From Deltaproteobacteria bacterium (GTDB lineage Bacteria > Desulfobacterota > SM23-61): a stretch of 64,000 bases of DNA. Location of the stretch: positions 16,068 through 80,067 of the forward strand of contig VGSF01000009.1 of the NCBI GenBank assembly GCA_016875165.1, given 5' to 3'. Shown piece by piece: positions 43,389-52,281 of this stretch. A program made the position numbers and the translations under genes. The first letter of the stretch is position 1; each line of letters opens with the position of its first letter. The notes beneath the pieces were generated by a model. That model saw only the letters and a list, made by a program, of their open reading frames with translations, did not search any database and was not told the origin of the DNA.

Positions 43389-46300
43389 CTAAACCGTTCA
43401 ACGCGTCTCCATGTCTACGCGTCTCCGCGTCTTCATCAGATTTCCCCCGTCTTATCGAAGTTGCCTTTCCTCTTAAGCAAGCCTCACTGGCCAGTGTGCA
43501 TGAGAAGAATGTGCGGCATGGGCATATTTCTACGCTTCATATTTGGCCGGCGAGGCGGCCTTTGGCGGCGTGCCGGGCGGCGCTTTTGGCCACATTGCTT
43601 CCCGATCCGGGCGATCCTGTTAAACGGCAAGCATTGCTGGAAAAGATCGGCGGAAGAGTCGTTTTCAAAAAGGTGAAAACCGTAAATGAAGAAGGCGCTA
43701 CCGTAACTGAAGAAAAGGAGACGCTCGAAAGGGGCGTGTTGGCTTGGGGGCAGGAGAATGATCCGGCAATGGATGAATTTCGCAAATTGATCCGGAAATA
43801 CTACGGCGATAAGGCGCCGAAGGTTCTGGATCCATTTGCCGGTGGGGGTGCAATTCCACTGGAGGCCATGCGCCTTGGCTGCGATGTTATCGCTTCTGAT
43901 ATCAACCCGGTGGCCTGGCTTATTTTAAAATGTACTCTTGATTACCCCCAACAATTTGCAGGCAAGAAATGGCCTTTGCCAGATTTTGTCAGGGACTGGC
44001 CGGATTTCATCGAGGATTTTCTGTCGGGAAAAATTAAGAAGCGAAGAGGAAAAAGGAAACCGCATTCTACCGATCCACAGCAACTCCAATTGCTTAACCT
44101 TCCCGACGCAGATTTGGCCTGGCATGTTCGGGCATGGGGACGATGGGTTCTGGAGAGAGCAAGGGCCGATCTCGCTGCCCGATATCCCATTATAGACGGC
44201 GAACCGACAGTGGCTTATCTCTGGGCGCGGACTGCCCGCGACAAAATTACGGCTGGGAAAATTCCTCTGCTCAAGACTTTTTGGCTATGCAAAAAGAAGG
44301 GGAAAAGAATTGCGCTGCTGCCGGTTCCCAAGGAGGATGGCTCCGTGGTCACTTTCAAATTATTACATGACGCCGATCTTACCAAGCCCCAGAAGATAAT
44401 TGATGATTATCCATTTCTGAAAAAGTGGGAAATCAAAGCCGATAAATTAAGCGACTTTCTGAACGCGGGCACGATGAACCGGGCTGGAGTGTGGAGCCCG
44501 TGCAGCGGCAGACCGAAATTGATTGCCTTAACCATGGATGATTTGCGACGCCAAGGACAGCAAGGACTTTTGGGAAACCAGATGACGGCGGTTGTCGTTG
44601 AAGCCACTGCGCCGGATGGCAAGAAAACCTTCAAACGTTATCGTTTGCCAATCGAAGAGGAAAGTAAGGCTGCGCAGGTTGAGATTGAAGACATGGAGGA
44701 TGTGTTTTCCGATATTCCCTTTGGAATACCTGACGAACCTTTGCCGCCGGTTGGCACGTTGGGTTTCCGTATTCCTCTCTACGGCTTTAAAAAATGGAGA
44801 GATATTTTTACATCGCGGCAGCTTTTGGCGTTGGGAACTTTTGTTAAACATACCCGCAAGGCCGTTCATGAAATCACGCGCAAAGATGAAAAGGTAGCCG
44901 AAGTTATTGGGGCTTATCTTTCGATGATTCTTGATCGGGTTGCAGACCGCGGCAGTACGATCTGTACATGGACTGTTGATTGGAACAAGATAAGAAATAC
45001 ATTTGGCCGATTTGCTCTTCCGATTACCTGGGATTTTGCCGAAAGCGTGACAACCGTTGAAACCTCCGGAGGGTATCCAGGGCAGATTGAGTTGGTTGCC
45101 CAATTCGTGGCGCATGCTTCAAAAATGGGCAATACAAACAGTCCCTTATTATCCGTCAAAAAGGAATCGGCCATTTCAATAGATGATAAAGGCATAGATT
45201 TTGTCGTTACTGATCCCCCTTACTATGATGCAATTCCTTATTCAGATTTAATGGATTTTTTCTACATCTGGCTTCGCCGAAACCAATACGGTTTCAGTCA
45301 GCAAATGGATGATGTTTTTCAATGGCCTTTGTCGCCGAAATGGAGTCATGAACAAAAGGATGGCGAGCTGATTGATGATGAATCAAGGTTCGGCGGTGAT
45401 AAAGGGGCTTCAAAGAAGTCATATGAAGATGGGATGGCCAGAGCTTTTCAAAAGATGTGCGAAGGGTTGAGTGCTGAGGGGCGAATTGTAATTGTTTTTG
45501 CCAATAAAGAGGTTGATGCTTGGGAAACCCTTATCGGGGCCTTGATCCGCGGTGGGGCGACCGTAACGGCAAGCTGGCCGATCCAAACCGAGATGCCCAA
45601 TCGCGTTCGCAATGTCGCAGCGGCAGCTCTTTCCACATCTGTCTGGATCGTCTGTCGCAAGCGGCTGAGCACAGCGGCGGCAGGATGGGATGCTAATGTC
45701 CTTGCCCGGATGAAGCAAATCCTTTTCGACCCCAGGGAAGTTCTTGGGGGTCGGAATATCCTGCAATATTATTTTGACCTTGGCATTCGGGGGCCGGACT
45801 TCATCTGGGCGGCATTAGGCCCGGCATTGGAGGCTTACAGCGCCCATCCTTTCGTGAAAAAGCAAGAGGGTGGGGTGATGACCGTCCCTGAATTTTTGAA
45901 AGAAGTTCGCAAGCTCGTGCTGCAATTTTCCCTTGGCGAACTTCCGGGTTTCCGGGATGTGCAGCGGGAAACACAAGGGCGGGGCGAGGCGATCGAACTT
46001 GATCCCGTAACGCAATATTATCTTTTGCACCGCGCCTATTTCGGCCTTGAACCTGCGCCTGCCGGGGCCTGCATCCTTTATGCGAACGCCTGCGGCAAGA
46101 ACGAGACGGAATTAAAATTAGTGTGGAACATCATCGAACAAGGCGGCAAATCCAAAAGGGGGCGGCCCACCAAGGAAGATTCCGAAATGGAAGAGGAGAG
46201 TGGGGGCGAAACAAAAGGCAACGAATACCGTCTTCTGGATTGGGCCGAACGGGTGAAAGATGACCGTCTTGGTGAAACCCGCGGGGGGAATCCTGCTCCT

Positions 46301-46573
46301 TTGATCGATCGTCTACATCGCCTGATGCTGCTTTTTAATCAAAACCGCACAGGTGAAGTTCAGCAGGCATTTGACGCCTGGGGGTTGTCCAGCGAACGAG
46401 CTTTCGGCCCTCTGCTCCAGGCAGTACGCGAGTTGGCCGTGCGGGATGAAAGGGATACGGAGAGGCGTCTGGTAGAAGCGCTGGCGACGCAGCTTAAAAT
46501 GAATCACCGAACAGTGATTGCGGAGAATGTGGTCCGGGATACGCCGCTTTTCGAATACGGGAAGGAAAAGTAA
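43385..46573 (+). CDS. DUF1156 adenine-specific DNA methylase
   Basis: A 1062-residue protein beginning (after a repeat-encoded stretch) DFPRLIEVAFPLKQASLASVHEKNVRHGHISTLHIWPARRPLAACRA, the DUF1156 domain. A SAM-binding motif VLDPFAGGGAIPLEAMRLGCDVIASDINP is near residue 145, and the catalytic DPPYYDAIPYSDLMDFFYIW near residue 617, so the motif order is FGG-type then DPPY. It should methylate adenine in DNA. The N-terminal NASPCLRVSASSSD codons come from the right GACGCGGA repeat arm, an example of a repeat becoming coding. The ORF-track start lies inside the four-helix gene. It forms, with DUF499, the conserved core of this type of locus; the methyl mark probably protects self DNA. Confidence 0.9.
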   Translation: MTKPFNASPCLRVSASSSDFPRLIEVAFPLKQASLASVHEKNVRHGHISTLHIWPARRPLAACRAALLATLLPDPGDPVKRQALLEKIGGRVVFKKVKTVNEEGATVTEEKETLERGVLAWGQENDPAMDEFRKLIRKYYGDKAPKVLDPFAGGGAIPLEAMRLGCDVIASDINPVAWLILKCTLDYPQQFAGKKWPLPDFVRDWPDFIEDFLSGKIKKRRGKRKPHSTDPQQLQLLNLPDADLAWHVRAWGRWVLERARADLAARYPIIDGEPTVAYLWARTARDKITAGKIPLLKTFWLCKKKGKRIALLPVPKEDGSVVTFKLLHDADLTKPQKIIDDYPFLKKWEIKADKLSDFLNAGTMNRAGVWSPCSGRPKLIALTMDDLRRQGQQGLLGNQMTAVVVEATAPDGKKTFKRYRLPIEEESKAAQVEIEDMEDVFSDIPFGIPDEPLPPVGTLGFRIPLYGFKKWRDIFTSRQLLALGTFVKHTRKAVHEITRKDEKVAEVIGAYLSMILDRVADRGSTICTWTVDWNKIRNTFGRFALPITWDFAESVTTVETSGGYPGQIELVAQFVAHASKMGNTNSPLLSVKKESAISIDDKGIDFVVTDPPYYDAIPYSDLMDFFYIWLRRNQYGFSQQMDDVFQWPLSPKWSHEQKDGELIDDESRFGGDKGASKKSYEDGMARAFQKMCEGLSAEGRIVIVFANKEVDAWETLIGALIRGGATVTASWPIQTEMPNRVRNVAAAALSTSVWIVCRKRLSTAAAGWDANVLARMKQILFDPREVLGGRNILQYYFDLGIRGPDFIWAALGPALEAYSAHPFVKKQEGGVMTVPEFLKEVRKLVLQFSLGELPGFRDVQRETQGRGEAIELDPVTQYYLLHRAYFGLEPAPAGACILYANACGKNETELKLVWNIIEQGGKSKRGRPTKEDSEMEEESGGETKGNEYRLLDWAERVKDDRLGETRGGNPAPLIDRLHRLMLLFNQNRTGEVQQAFDAWGLSSERAFGPLLQAVRELAVRDERDTERRLVEALATQLKMNHRTVIAENVVRDTPLFEYGKEK
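43401..43433. repeat. Right inverted GACGCGGA arm, read as coding sequence
   Basis: ACGCGTCTCCATGTCTACGCGTCTCCGCGTCTT, the reverse complement of the left arm at 42930 with six mismatches in 33 bases. It lies within the first 17 codons of the methylase gene. Confidence 0.75.
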
Positions 46574-46624
46574 TCTTCAAAAATCCCCCCCGCCCCCCTT
46601 TTCCAAGAGGGGAAAGGAGCTTTC

Positions 46625-49600
46625 ATGAGCAAAACATCTGTGATTCTGCCATGGAAAAAGACCTGCACCCTCAGGCCGGAAATCCGGGAACGAAAGCATA
46701 CTTCCAGCGATTTCGCCATTGACCTACAAAAGGTCATAAATGGAGGAACGGGGGCGAAACCTTATTATTGCGATCCGGAACAATTCTTTGCCACCACTTA
46801 CGCTACGCAGAATCTGAGGCAGCTATGCAAGGTTGTCCTCCGCAGGCTGGCTGACGCCGGGGGCGGGGAGCCTATCATAAATATCGCCCAAACCTTTGGC
46901 GGCGGCAAAACCCATACTTTGACTGCCCTGTATTACCTTACGACCCTGGAGGAAAAACTGCCCAAGAAGCAGACATCCGTGGGTATGATTCTGAACGATG
47001 CCCAGATCAAAAATCCACCTATAGCCAGAGTGGCCGCCGTTTCTTTCGACAAGGTGGATTGGAAGGTGGGCGGAGATGTGAAATCCCCCACAGGCGAGAT
47101 CCGCCAATTCCACATGCCCTGGAATTTGATTGCCTGGCAGCTCCTTGGCCAGAAAGGGCTGGATATTCTGCAGCGCGATGAGAGCCAGCCGGATTTTGAC
47201 ACTCCGCCGGCAGACACCCTATGGACAAAAATCCTGAATGCGGTCGAGATGTCGGGGCATGGGGCGTTGATCCTGATCGATGAATTCCTGATGTGGGCGC
47301 ATGATGCGGCTTCTCCTGATCCTGCCGGGGAACGAAAGGACCGGGGCCCGGTCTGGTATGACCGATTGAAGAACTTTTTCCAGAAGCTGGCCCAGGCTGT
47401 GGAGTCTTCCCGGCGTTCCTGTCTGGTCGTCTCCTTGCTGGCGACGGAACCGGCCAGAAACGATGAAGTCGGCAAAGCTATCCTCACGGCCTGCAACAGC
47501 GGCTTGAACCGGCAGGCATCCATTCAGTCTCCCGTGGAAAAGGACGACCTGGGCGAATTGCTCCGCCGCCGGCTCTTTGAAAAATATCCTGAGAGTGAAA
47601 CCGAGCGGCATAAGCATATCCTGGCCTTTTGGCATCGCTTGGAATCGGTAGATAGGATTCGAGCGAAGATGCCGGACGCGGAAGAGCGGCTGAAAAAATC
47701 CTATCCCTTCCACCCTGATCTTTTGGACCGGTTCTTTGGGAAATGGACAGACCTGGATCAGTTCCAGAGGACCCGAGGCGTTCTTCAGACCTTTGCCATG
47801 GCCTTGCGGGATGCCGAGACATGGGATGATTCCCCATTAATAGGCCCGCAGGTTTTTTTACCCGCACCTGCGCAGGATGGATTGAGCGAGGCCCTCCAAA
47901 AACTTGCGGAGAATGCCAAGGACTCGGACCGGGCGAGGAATCCCCAATGGCCGGCGAATTTAAAAACCGAGCTTCCCCGCGCTCTCGAAGCCCAAAAGGC
48001 GGAAGCAGCCACTTTAACCGGCCGGGAAATCGAAGCTGCTTGCATCGGTTCCTTTATTTATTCCCAGCCGATTGGGGAGCAAGCGGAATTGAGCGACCTG
48101 CGCTGGTTGTTAGGAGCGACCTGCGACATGCCCGCTGTGCTCAATAATGGTTTAAAAACCTGGGCAAAGGTATCCTGGTATCTGGAAGAATGCGAGGCCA
48201 CCGAGGCAGGAACCGACGTTCCCAAGTTCTGGCGGCTTGGGCCTAAGCCAAACCTTAACCAGTTGCACGATTCCTATAAAAGGCAGGCCATGAAACACGC
48301 CAGGAGCAAATTCGATGAATTGTCGGCAAAAAAATGCCCACCTTTATACGAGGGCATTGAAGAAGGGGTTATCGTGCACAAGCTGCCCCCTTCACCTGCG
48401 GATGTTGAAGATGACGGTCAATTCCGCTTAGTGGTTCTGGGAGCCGACTATGCGGGAAGCGCGGGCGATCCGCCGAATCCCAAGGCTGCAGAATTCTTGC
48501 GCACTCATTCATCTCCTGTGGACACACGCACCTATCAAAATATTTTGCTCATTGCAACGCCGAGCATTCCCGGTTTGCACCAGGCCGAGCAACATATTGC
48601 CGAATGGATGGCCTGGGGGGAAATCCGGGTATCCTCCCCATATAGGGAGATGGACTCTTTCCAACAGGCGACGGTAAAAAAACGGGAGAGAGAATCCCTT
48701 CAACAGGCCCAGACTTCCGTAAAGAATGCCTATGAACTTGTCATTTATCTGCACAAAGACGGGACAGCCCAAGCCCGAAAAATCACCATGGGGGCGCAAT
48801 CTCTTTTTGCGACCTTGCTTTTGGAAAAAGAATTGCGGTTGTTCAAGGAAAAAATCGATGCGCAAGCCATTATGCCTAATGGACTCTATCCTGTATGGCC
48901 TCCCGGTGCCCCTGATGTTGAAGTTCGCGACTTATATCAGGCCTTCGGCCAGGAACCTCGACTTCCTAAACTTCTGAGCCAGGGAACGGTTGTCAGGACT
49001 ATTGAAGATGCCGTGAAAAGGGGGGTCCTGGCTTTATGTTGTAAGAGACCCGACGGTTCCCAACAATGGTATTGGAAGAGCGATATCGATATGGCCGACT
49101 GGGTCAAACAGGGCGAAGCCTGGCTGCCGGAAAAAGCGACGCTGAATTCCTTGAGCCCCTTGGCCATATCTCCGGATTCGCTGCCGGGACTGTGGCCTGC
49201 TGAGGACACCGGTATAAAACTTGCCACTTTATGCTCATGGTTTGATGGCAAGCATACGTATGAAGAAAAATCGCATCCGGATTATCCCCCAGAAAAACGA
49301 CCTATTCCCAGGGTGGATTACAGGCAGGTGCATCAGGCGGTAAGTAAAGCGGTAGCCAATGGATCTATTTGGCTTGTTCTGGGGAATGACAGCGTGTTTC
49401 AAACCACACCCAGCGCAATTCAACTCGATCCCGATGCCGTATTGTTTCGTCCTCCTCAAGCGCTATCGGCAATTGATTTTCTTCCCAGCGCTTTACCTGG
49501 GGCCTGGTCGATTGAAGAGGAACCGAAAACAAAGGTGGAGATGCTCCATGCCAGATTAAAAGCCGCGCGCGGGAAACCATGGCCTGAAAAAATTTTCCTG

Positions 49601-49945
49601 GATGGCTTGAATGCAGCCATTGGCCAAGGATTTATCCACCGTATGTCCGGATCGGGGCCAATCGGTTCTTTAGCTCATGATGGAAAAGTTGGAGTTCAAA
49701 TTAAAAAGGAGCCCCTCACCCCACCGCCACCGGCGCCGGTATCCGGCCGTAAAATGACCAACACGGTCACCTTAAATGCCGCCGAAGTTCAAACGTTGGC
49801 GGAGGAAATCTCCCACATTACCAAGGCGTTAGCCGGCTGTGATCCTCAGGTTGAAGTCAGGATTAGTATTAAAGCGAAGCCCGGAAAAGATCTGGAGAAA
49901 GCCTCTGAAATACTTAAGAAGGTTAAACCAAAATGGGGTTTCTGA
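46625..49945 (+). CDS. DUF499 AAA+ ATPase of the methylase locus
   Basis: A 1106-residue protein starting MSKTSVILPWKKTCTLRPEI. The P-loop is INIAQTFGGGKTHTL (residues 85-99), Walker B is ALILIDEFLMW near residue 207, and an arginine-rich sensor region is SSRRSCLVVSLLATEP near 255. The rest is the DUF499 body with no recognisable nuclease. DUF499 ATPases accompany DUF1156 methylases and helicases in predicted defence loci, where they may act as ATP-dependent translocating or sensing subunits. It starts 51 bases after the methylase, in a G-rich gap. The ATG follows GGGGAAAGGAGC. It ends the operon. Confidence 0.9.
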   Translation: MSKTSVILPWKKTCTLRPEIRERKHTSSDFAIDLQKVINGGTGAKPYYCDPEQFFATTYATQNLRQLCKVVLRRLADAGGGEPIINIAQTFGGGKTHTLTALYYLTTLEEKLPKKQTSVGMILNDAQIKNPPIARVAAVSFDKVDWKVGGDVKSPTGEIRQFHMPWNLIAWQLLGQKGLDILQRDESQPDFDTPPADTLWTKILNAVEMSGHGALILIDEFLMWAHDAASPDPAGERKDRGPVWYDRLKNFFQKLAQAVESSRRSCLVVSLLATEPARNDEVGKAILTACNSGLNRQASIQSPVEKDDLGELLRRRLFEKYPESETERHKHILAFWHRLESVDRIRAKMPDAEERLKKSYPFHPDLLDRFFGKWTDLDQFQRTRGVLQTFAMALRDAETWDDSPLIGPQVFLPAPAQDGLSEALQKLAENAKDSDRARNPQWPANLKTELPRALEAQKAEAATLTGREIEAACIGSFIYSQPIGEQAELSDLRWLLGATCDMPAVLNNGLKTWAKVSWYLEECEATEAGTDVPKFWRLGPKPNLNQLHDSYKRQAMKHARSKFDELSAKKCPPLYEGIEEGVIVHKLPPSPADVEDDGQFRLVVLGADYAGSAGDPPNPKAAEFLRTHSSPVDTRTYQNILLIATPSIPGLHQAEQHIAEWMAWGEIRVSSPYREMDSFQQATVKKRERESLQQAQTSVKNAYELVIYLHKDGTAQARKITMGAQSLFATLLLEKELRLFKEKIDAQAIMPNGLYPVWPPGAPDVEVRDLYQAFGQEPRLPKLLSQGTVVRTIEDAVKRGVLALCCKRPDGSQQWYWKSDIDMADWVKQGEAWLPEKATLNSLSPLAISPDSLPGLWPAEDTGIKLATLCSWFDGKHTYEEKSHPDYPPEKRPIPRVDYRQVHQAVSKAVANGSIWLVLGNDSVFQTTPSAIQLDPDAVLFRPPQALSAIDFLPSALPGAWSIEEEPKTKVEMLHARLKAARGKPWPEKIFLDGLNAAIGQGFIHRMSGSGPIGSLAHDGKVGVQIKKEPLTPPPPAPVSGRKMTNTVTLNAAEVQTLAEEISHITKALAGCDPQVEVRISIKAKPGKDLEKASEILKKVKPKWGF

Positions 49946-49985
49946 TCGTCGCTTGAAATGTCTTAAAAGAGGAATGGAGAGGGCT

Positions 49986-50843
49986 TTACTCTTTCTCTTC
50001 CTGAAGTTCCTTTAGCTGCGGGTAATGCTCCAGCATGATTTCCGGGATCTTCACCCCCTTTTCCTTCAGCTTGACTTTGATCTCCAGAGCGTTACAGATG
50101 GCTTTGCCACGGTAGTGGTTGTTGGTGATAACGTACATTTCTTCGGCATCTTTAGCTATCTGGCGTATTCTTTCGGTCAGTTCGAAAAGTTCAAATTCAT
50201 TGTACAGGTAGTCGTAACGAGCATCCCGTCCCGCTCCTTCCCGGAACCACTCCTTAACATTCCTTCCGTGCAGACGCAAATAGCCGATTCTGCCGGTCAC
50301 TTTTTTGGTCGGGCCGATGGAGTAAGAGACCTGGGGTTGATCTACATTGCAGAACCCCACCTGGATTTCCCGCAGGAATTGGTAAGCTGAACCTCGATCC
50401 CAGGAGGCATGGCGGACTTCCAGCACCAGAGGGTATTCCCTGAACTTTTCCGAAAGCTTTTTCAAATATCCCTGGTTTTCTTCGGTGTTGTGGAAAGAGT
50501 AAGGGAACTGCAGAAGCAAAGCCCCCAGGCGTTGATTTTCTACCAGAGATTCCAGGCTGCTTTTGAATGTCTTTTCATCCGCCAAGGTTAAGGACTGGCG
50601 CTCATGGGTAAAGTTGCGGAAAAGCTTGGCCGTGAATTTGAAGCGAGGGTTGGAGTGAACGCGCTTGACCCAGCTATTAGTCATCTGGGGAGTGGGAGGG
50701 CGGTAAAAGGTGTTGTTTAGCTCGATGACATCGAAGAATTCGGCCAGATAGGCGAGGGGATCGAACTTAGATCCCTTTTTAGGGGGATAAACGATTCCTT
50801 CCCAATCTTCATATGACCAGCCGGCCGGTCCGACACGAATCAT
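49986..50843 (-). CDS. DUF72 (YecE-like) TIM-barrel protein
   Basis: A 285-residue protein, MIRVGPAGWSYEDWEGIVYPP at the N-terminus, then FDVIELNNTFYRPP, KFTAKLFRNFTHE, LLQFPYSFHN, LVLEVRHASW, and YLRLHGRN: the full DUF72 pattern. DUF72 proteins are distantly related to TIM-barrel endonuclease/xylose isomerase folds; their biochemical role is unknown. It converges with the defence operon, 40 bases from its end, and is not part of it. The gene downstream (50851-50895) is replaced by the CTCTGTG repeat. Confidence 0.88.
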   Translation of the reverse strand: MIRVGPAGWSYEDWEGIVYPPKKGSKFDPLAYLAEFFDVIELNNTFYRPPTPQMTNSWVKRVHSNPRFKFTAKLFRNFTHERQSLTLADEKTFKSSLESLVENQRLGALLLQFPYSFHNTEENQGYLKKLSEKFREYPLVLEVRHASWDRGSAYQFLREIQVGFCNVDQPQVSYSIGPTKKVTGRIGYLRLHGRNVKEWFREGAGRDARYDYLYNEFELFELTERIRQIAKDAEEMYVITNNHYRGKAICNALEIKVKLKEKGVKIPEIMLEHYPQLKELQEEKE

Positions 50844-50850
50844 ATTATCC

Positions 50851-50891
50851 TGCCACAGAGGTCACAGAGCACACGGAGATAGGCGCTAAGC
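50851..50891 (-). repeat. CTCTGTG repeat, reverse orientation
   Basis: CTGCCACAGAGGTCACAGAGCACACGGAGA, the reverse complement of CTCCGTGTGCTCTGTGACCTCTGTGGC. Same family as 2793-2827. Confidence 0.5.
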
Positions 50892-50916
50892 GCTTATAAC
50901 GGAGATCTTAAAAAAG

Positions 50917-51294
50917 TTAGGGTTTGAAAGCCCTTAGTTTCAGCTCCTTAATGGGTCTGTAGTGCCTAACATTAGTCGTGCAGAGGGCGAGTCCAATTTC
51001 GGTAGCGGTGGCTGCGATTATAGCGTCGCCGGCCCGGAGCCCATGAGAGAGAGAATATTCCTCAATATATATGGCCGCCCTGTGGCCAATATTTTCACTC
51101 AAGGGAAGAATCTGAAAACTGAATTCATGCAAGAAGTCCAGGGTGTATTCGTGTTGTCGTTTTTCTCTCGCCCCCTGGAGCAGCTCCATGTAGGTCAGCA
51201 CGGAAATACACCGCTCTGCTTCCTTTTCGACCAACGCTGCCGCCCGAGGGTTACCTCTTTGGATCCAAATGAGGACGTCGGTATCAAAGAGCAC
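50917..51294 (-). CDS. vapC: PIN-domain toxin (VapC family)
   Basis: About 125 residues from GTG 51294: MLFDTDVLIWIQRGNPRA, with the first acidic residue of the PIN site in FDTD. A central acidic residue is in YMELLQGARE, and GLRAGDAIIAATATEIGLALCTTNVRHY carries the last two (AGDAxIAA, TxNxxHY). These form the metal site of a PIN ribonuclease that cleaves RNA, usually tRNA, when free of antitoxin. GAGGAG lies nine bases upstream of GTG. The ORF-track ATG at 51321 would overlap the antitoxin by 38 bases; the GTG start overlaps by 11. It is the second gene of a standard toxin-antitoxin pair. Confidence 0.87.
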   Translation of the reverse strand: MLFDTDVLIWIQRGNPRAAALVEKEAERCISVLTYMELLQGAREKRQHEYTLDFLHEFSFQILPLSENIGHRAAIYIEEYSLSHGLRAGDAIIAATATEIGLALCTTNVRHYRPIKELKLRAFKP

Positions 51295-51520
51295 GGTATC
51301 GATCTCCTCTGAGATCAGCAATCACCTCCTGTACCTTCCTCTTTGATGGGACCATGTTGAAGAAGGGGTGATCGGATATCCGTCTGGAGCTCCCAGAGAT
51401 TTTAGGTTTAATAACCCCTTTCACTTTGCCGTGATACAGGATGGTCACCTCCTCATTACGATCGATGGCCTTAAGAATCTCGTTCATCCGATAACGCAGG
51501 TCTACAATCGATGCTTTCAT
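51284..51520 (-). CDS. Antitoxin of the VapBC-like pair (Phd/YefM-like fold)
   Basis: A 78-residue protein beginning MKASIVDLRYRMNEILKAIDRNEEVTILYHGKVKGVIKP, the Phd/YefM-like N-terminal DNA-binding dimer fold. The C-terminal ~35 residues (SSRRISDHPFFNMVPSKRKVQEVI) would wrap the toxin. It overlaps the toxin start and lies upstream, the usual order. An AT-rich region with TATGTATATTTGCATTATG just upstream probably holds its promoter/operator. Confidence 0.83.
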   Translation of the reverse strand: MKASIVDLRYRMNEILKAIDRNEEVTILYHGKVKGVIKPKISGSSRRISDHPFFNMVPSKRKVQEVIADLRGDRYRAL

Positions 51521-51590
51521 AATCCACCTCTAATATGTATATTTGCATTATGCAGATTTTAAAAGGGTCTGTCAAGAGAATTGAAGAAAT

Positions 51591-51806
51591 TTTCCTAACT
51601 TCTTCGGTGGTGAGGAACTCGATGGGGTTGGACACAGAGACGCGCGGCAGGTCGGGGTGGCGATGGAGGACGGCGTCAAAAATCAGGGATGCAAGCATCG
51701 TGCTGTCCTTGCCGCCGCTGAACCCCACCAGCCATGGGCGGTTGTCCCCCAAGTAAAGACGGCAAAGGAGGCCTCGAATAGAGGCTGTTACGATAAAGAA
51801 CGAAAA
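51591..51806 (-). pseudogene. dndC: Fragment resembling DndC (PAPS-reductase-like phosphorothioation protein)
   Basis: The minus strand encodes IRGLLCRLYLGDNRPWLVGF, then SGGKDSTMLASLIFDAVLHRHPDL. SGGKDST is the ATP-pyrophosphatase P-loop, and the flanks match the DndC N-terminus (the YLADDRPWVVGYSGGKDST type). Homology fades after about 60 residues, and the piece is cut off by the palindromic element at 51807. DndC activates sulfur transfer in DNA phosphorothioation. This is a dead 5' remnant, without dndB/D/E nearby. A PAPS reductase-like protein of another type is the alternative. Confidence 0.6.
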
Positions 51807-51973
51807 TTGATGGATTCGTAAAAAGTCCTGTCCCTGTCATTGCGAGGAGTTCCGCATTGACGGGAAGACGAAGCAATCCCGTACTTTCAAGGACTTATAA
51901 AAACGAGATTGCTTCGTCACGCCCAAGGCGTGACTCGCAATGACCATTTCGCGACTTTTTACGAGATCATCAA
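51807..51973. repeat. CGTAAAAAGTC-ended palindromic element, GTCATTGCGAG core
   Basis: TTGATGGATTCGTAAAAAGTC and GACTTTTTACGAGATCATCAA around GTCATTGCGAGGAG, AACGAGATTGCTTCGTCACGCC and GACTCGCAATGACC. It abuts the DndC-like remnant and probably marks the deletion point. Confidence 0.78.
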
Positions 51974-52281
51974 AATTAAGTCCTAAAAAATAATTTCAGG
52001 GAAAAGAACCGTCAATTTCCAATGTGTTATGGTTTTTGCCCATAAATTTTTGGATTTAGATTAGAGTAATTTATCGTGCTCATCAAAAATCTGGATCATT
52101 TTATGGAAATTAAAAGGAAATTTGTTTTTATCGTAACAGTCTCTATTAAGCACATTTTAATTTTATCTGTGGTTATCTGTTTCCTGAAATTTCTTTTTTA
52201 AGATCTTTCTTTATATCTCTGCGATCTCTGCGGTGAATAATTTTTGGTTGCGGCTCTACCGCGCTCTGCGCTAAATAAGCC
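51974..52281. other. Intergenic AT-rich stretch
   Basis: No gene. Contains a CTCTGCG repeat near 52207-52245 and GCGGCTCTACCGCGCTCTGCGC. The rest is featureless. Confidence 0.5.

Noticed and set aside
42930-43433. GACGCGGA array as a CRISPR
   Set aside because: Units are adjacent or separated by one or two bases, with no spacers, and the arms are inverted around a gene.
51471-51590. The last 40 codons of the DndC-like ORF as coding
   Set aside because: No family resemblance, and the sequence overlaps the antitoxin promoter and start.
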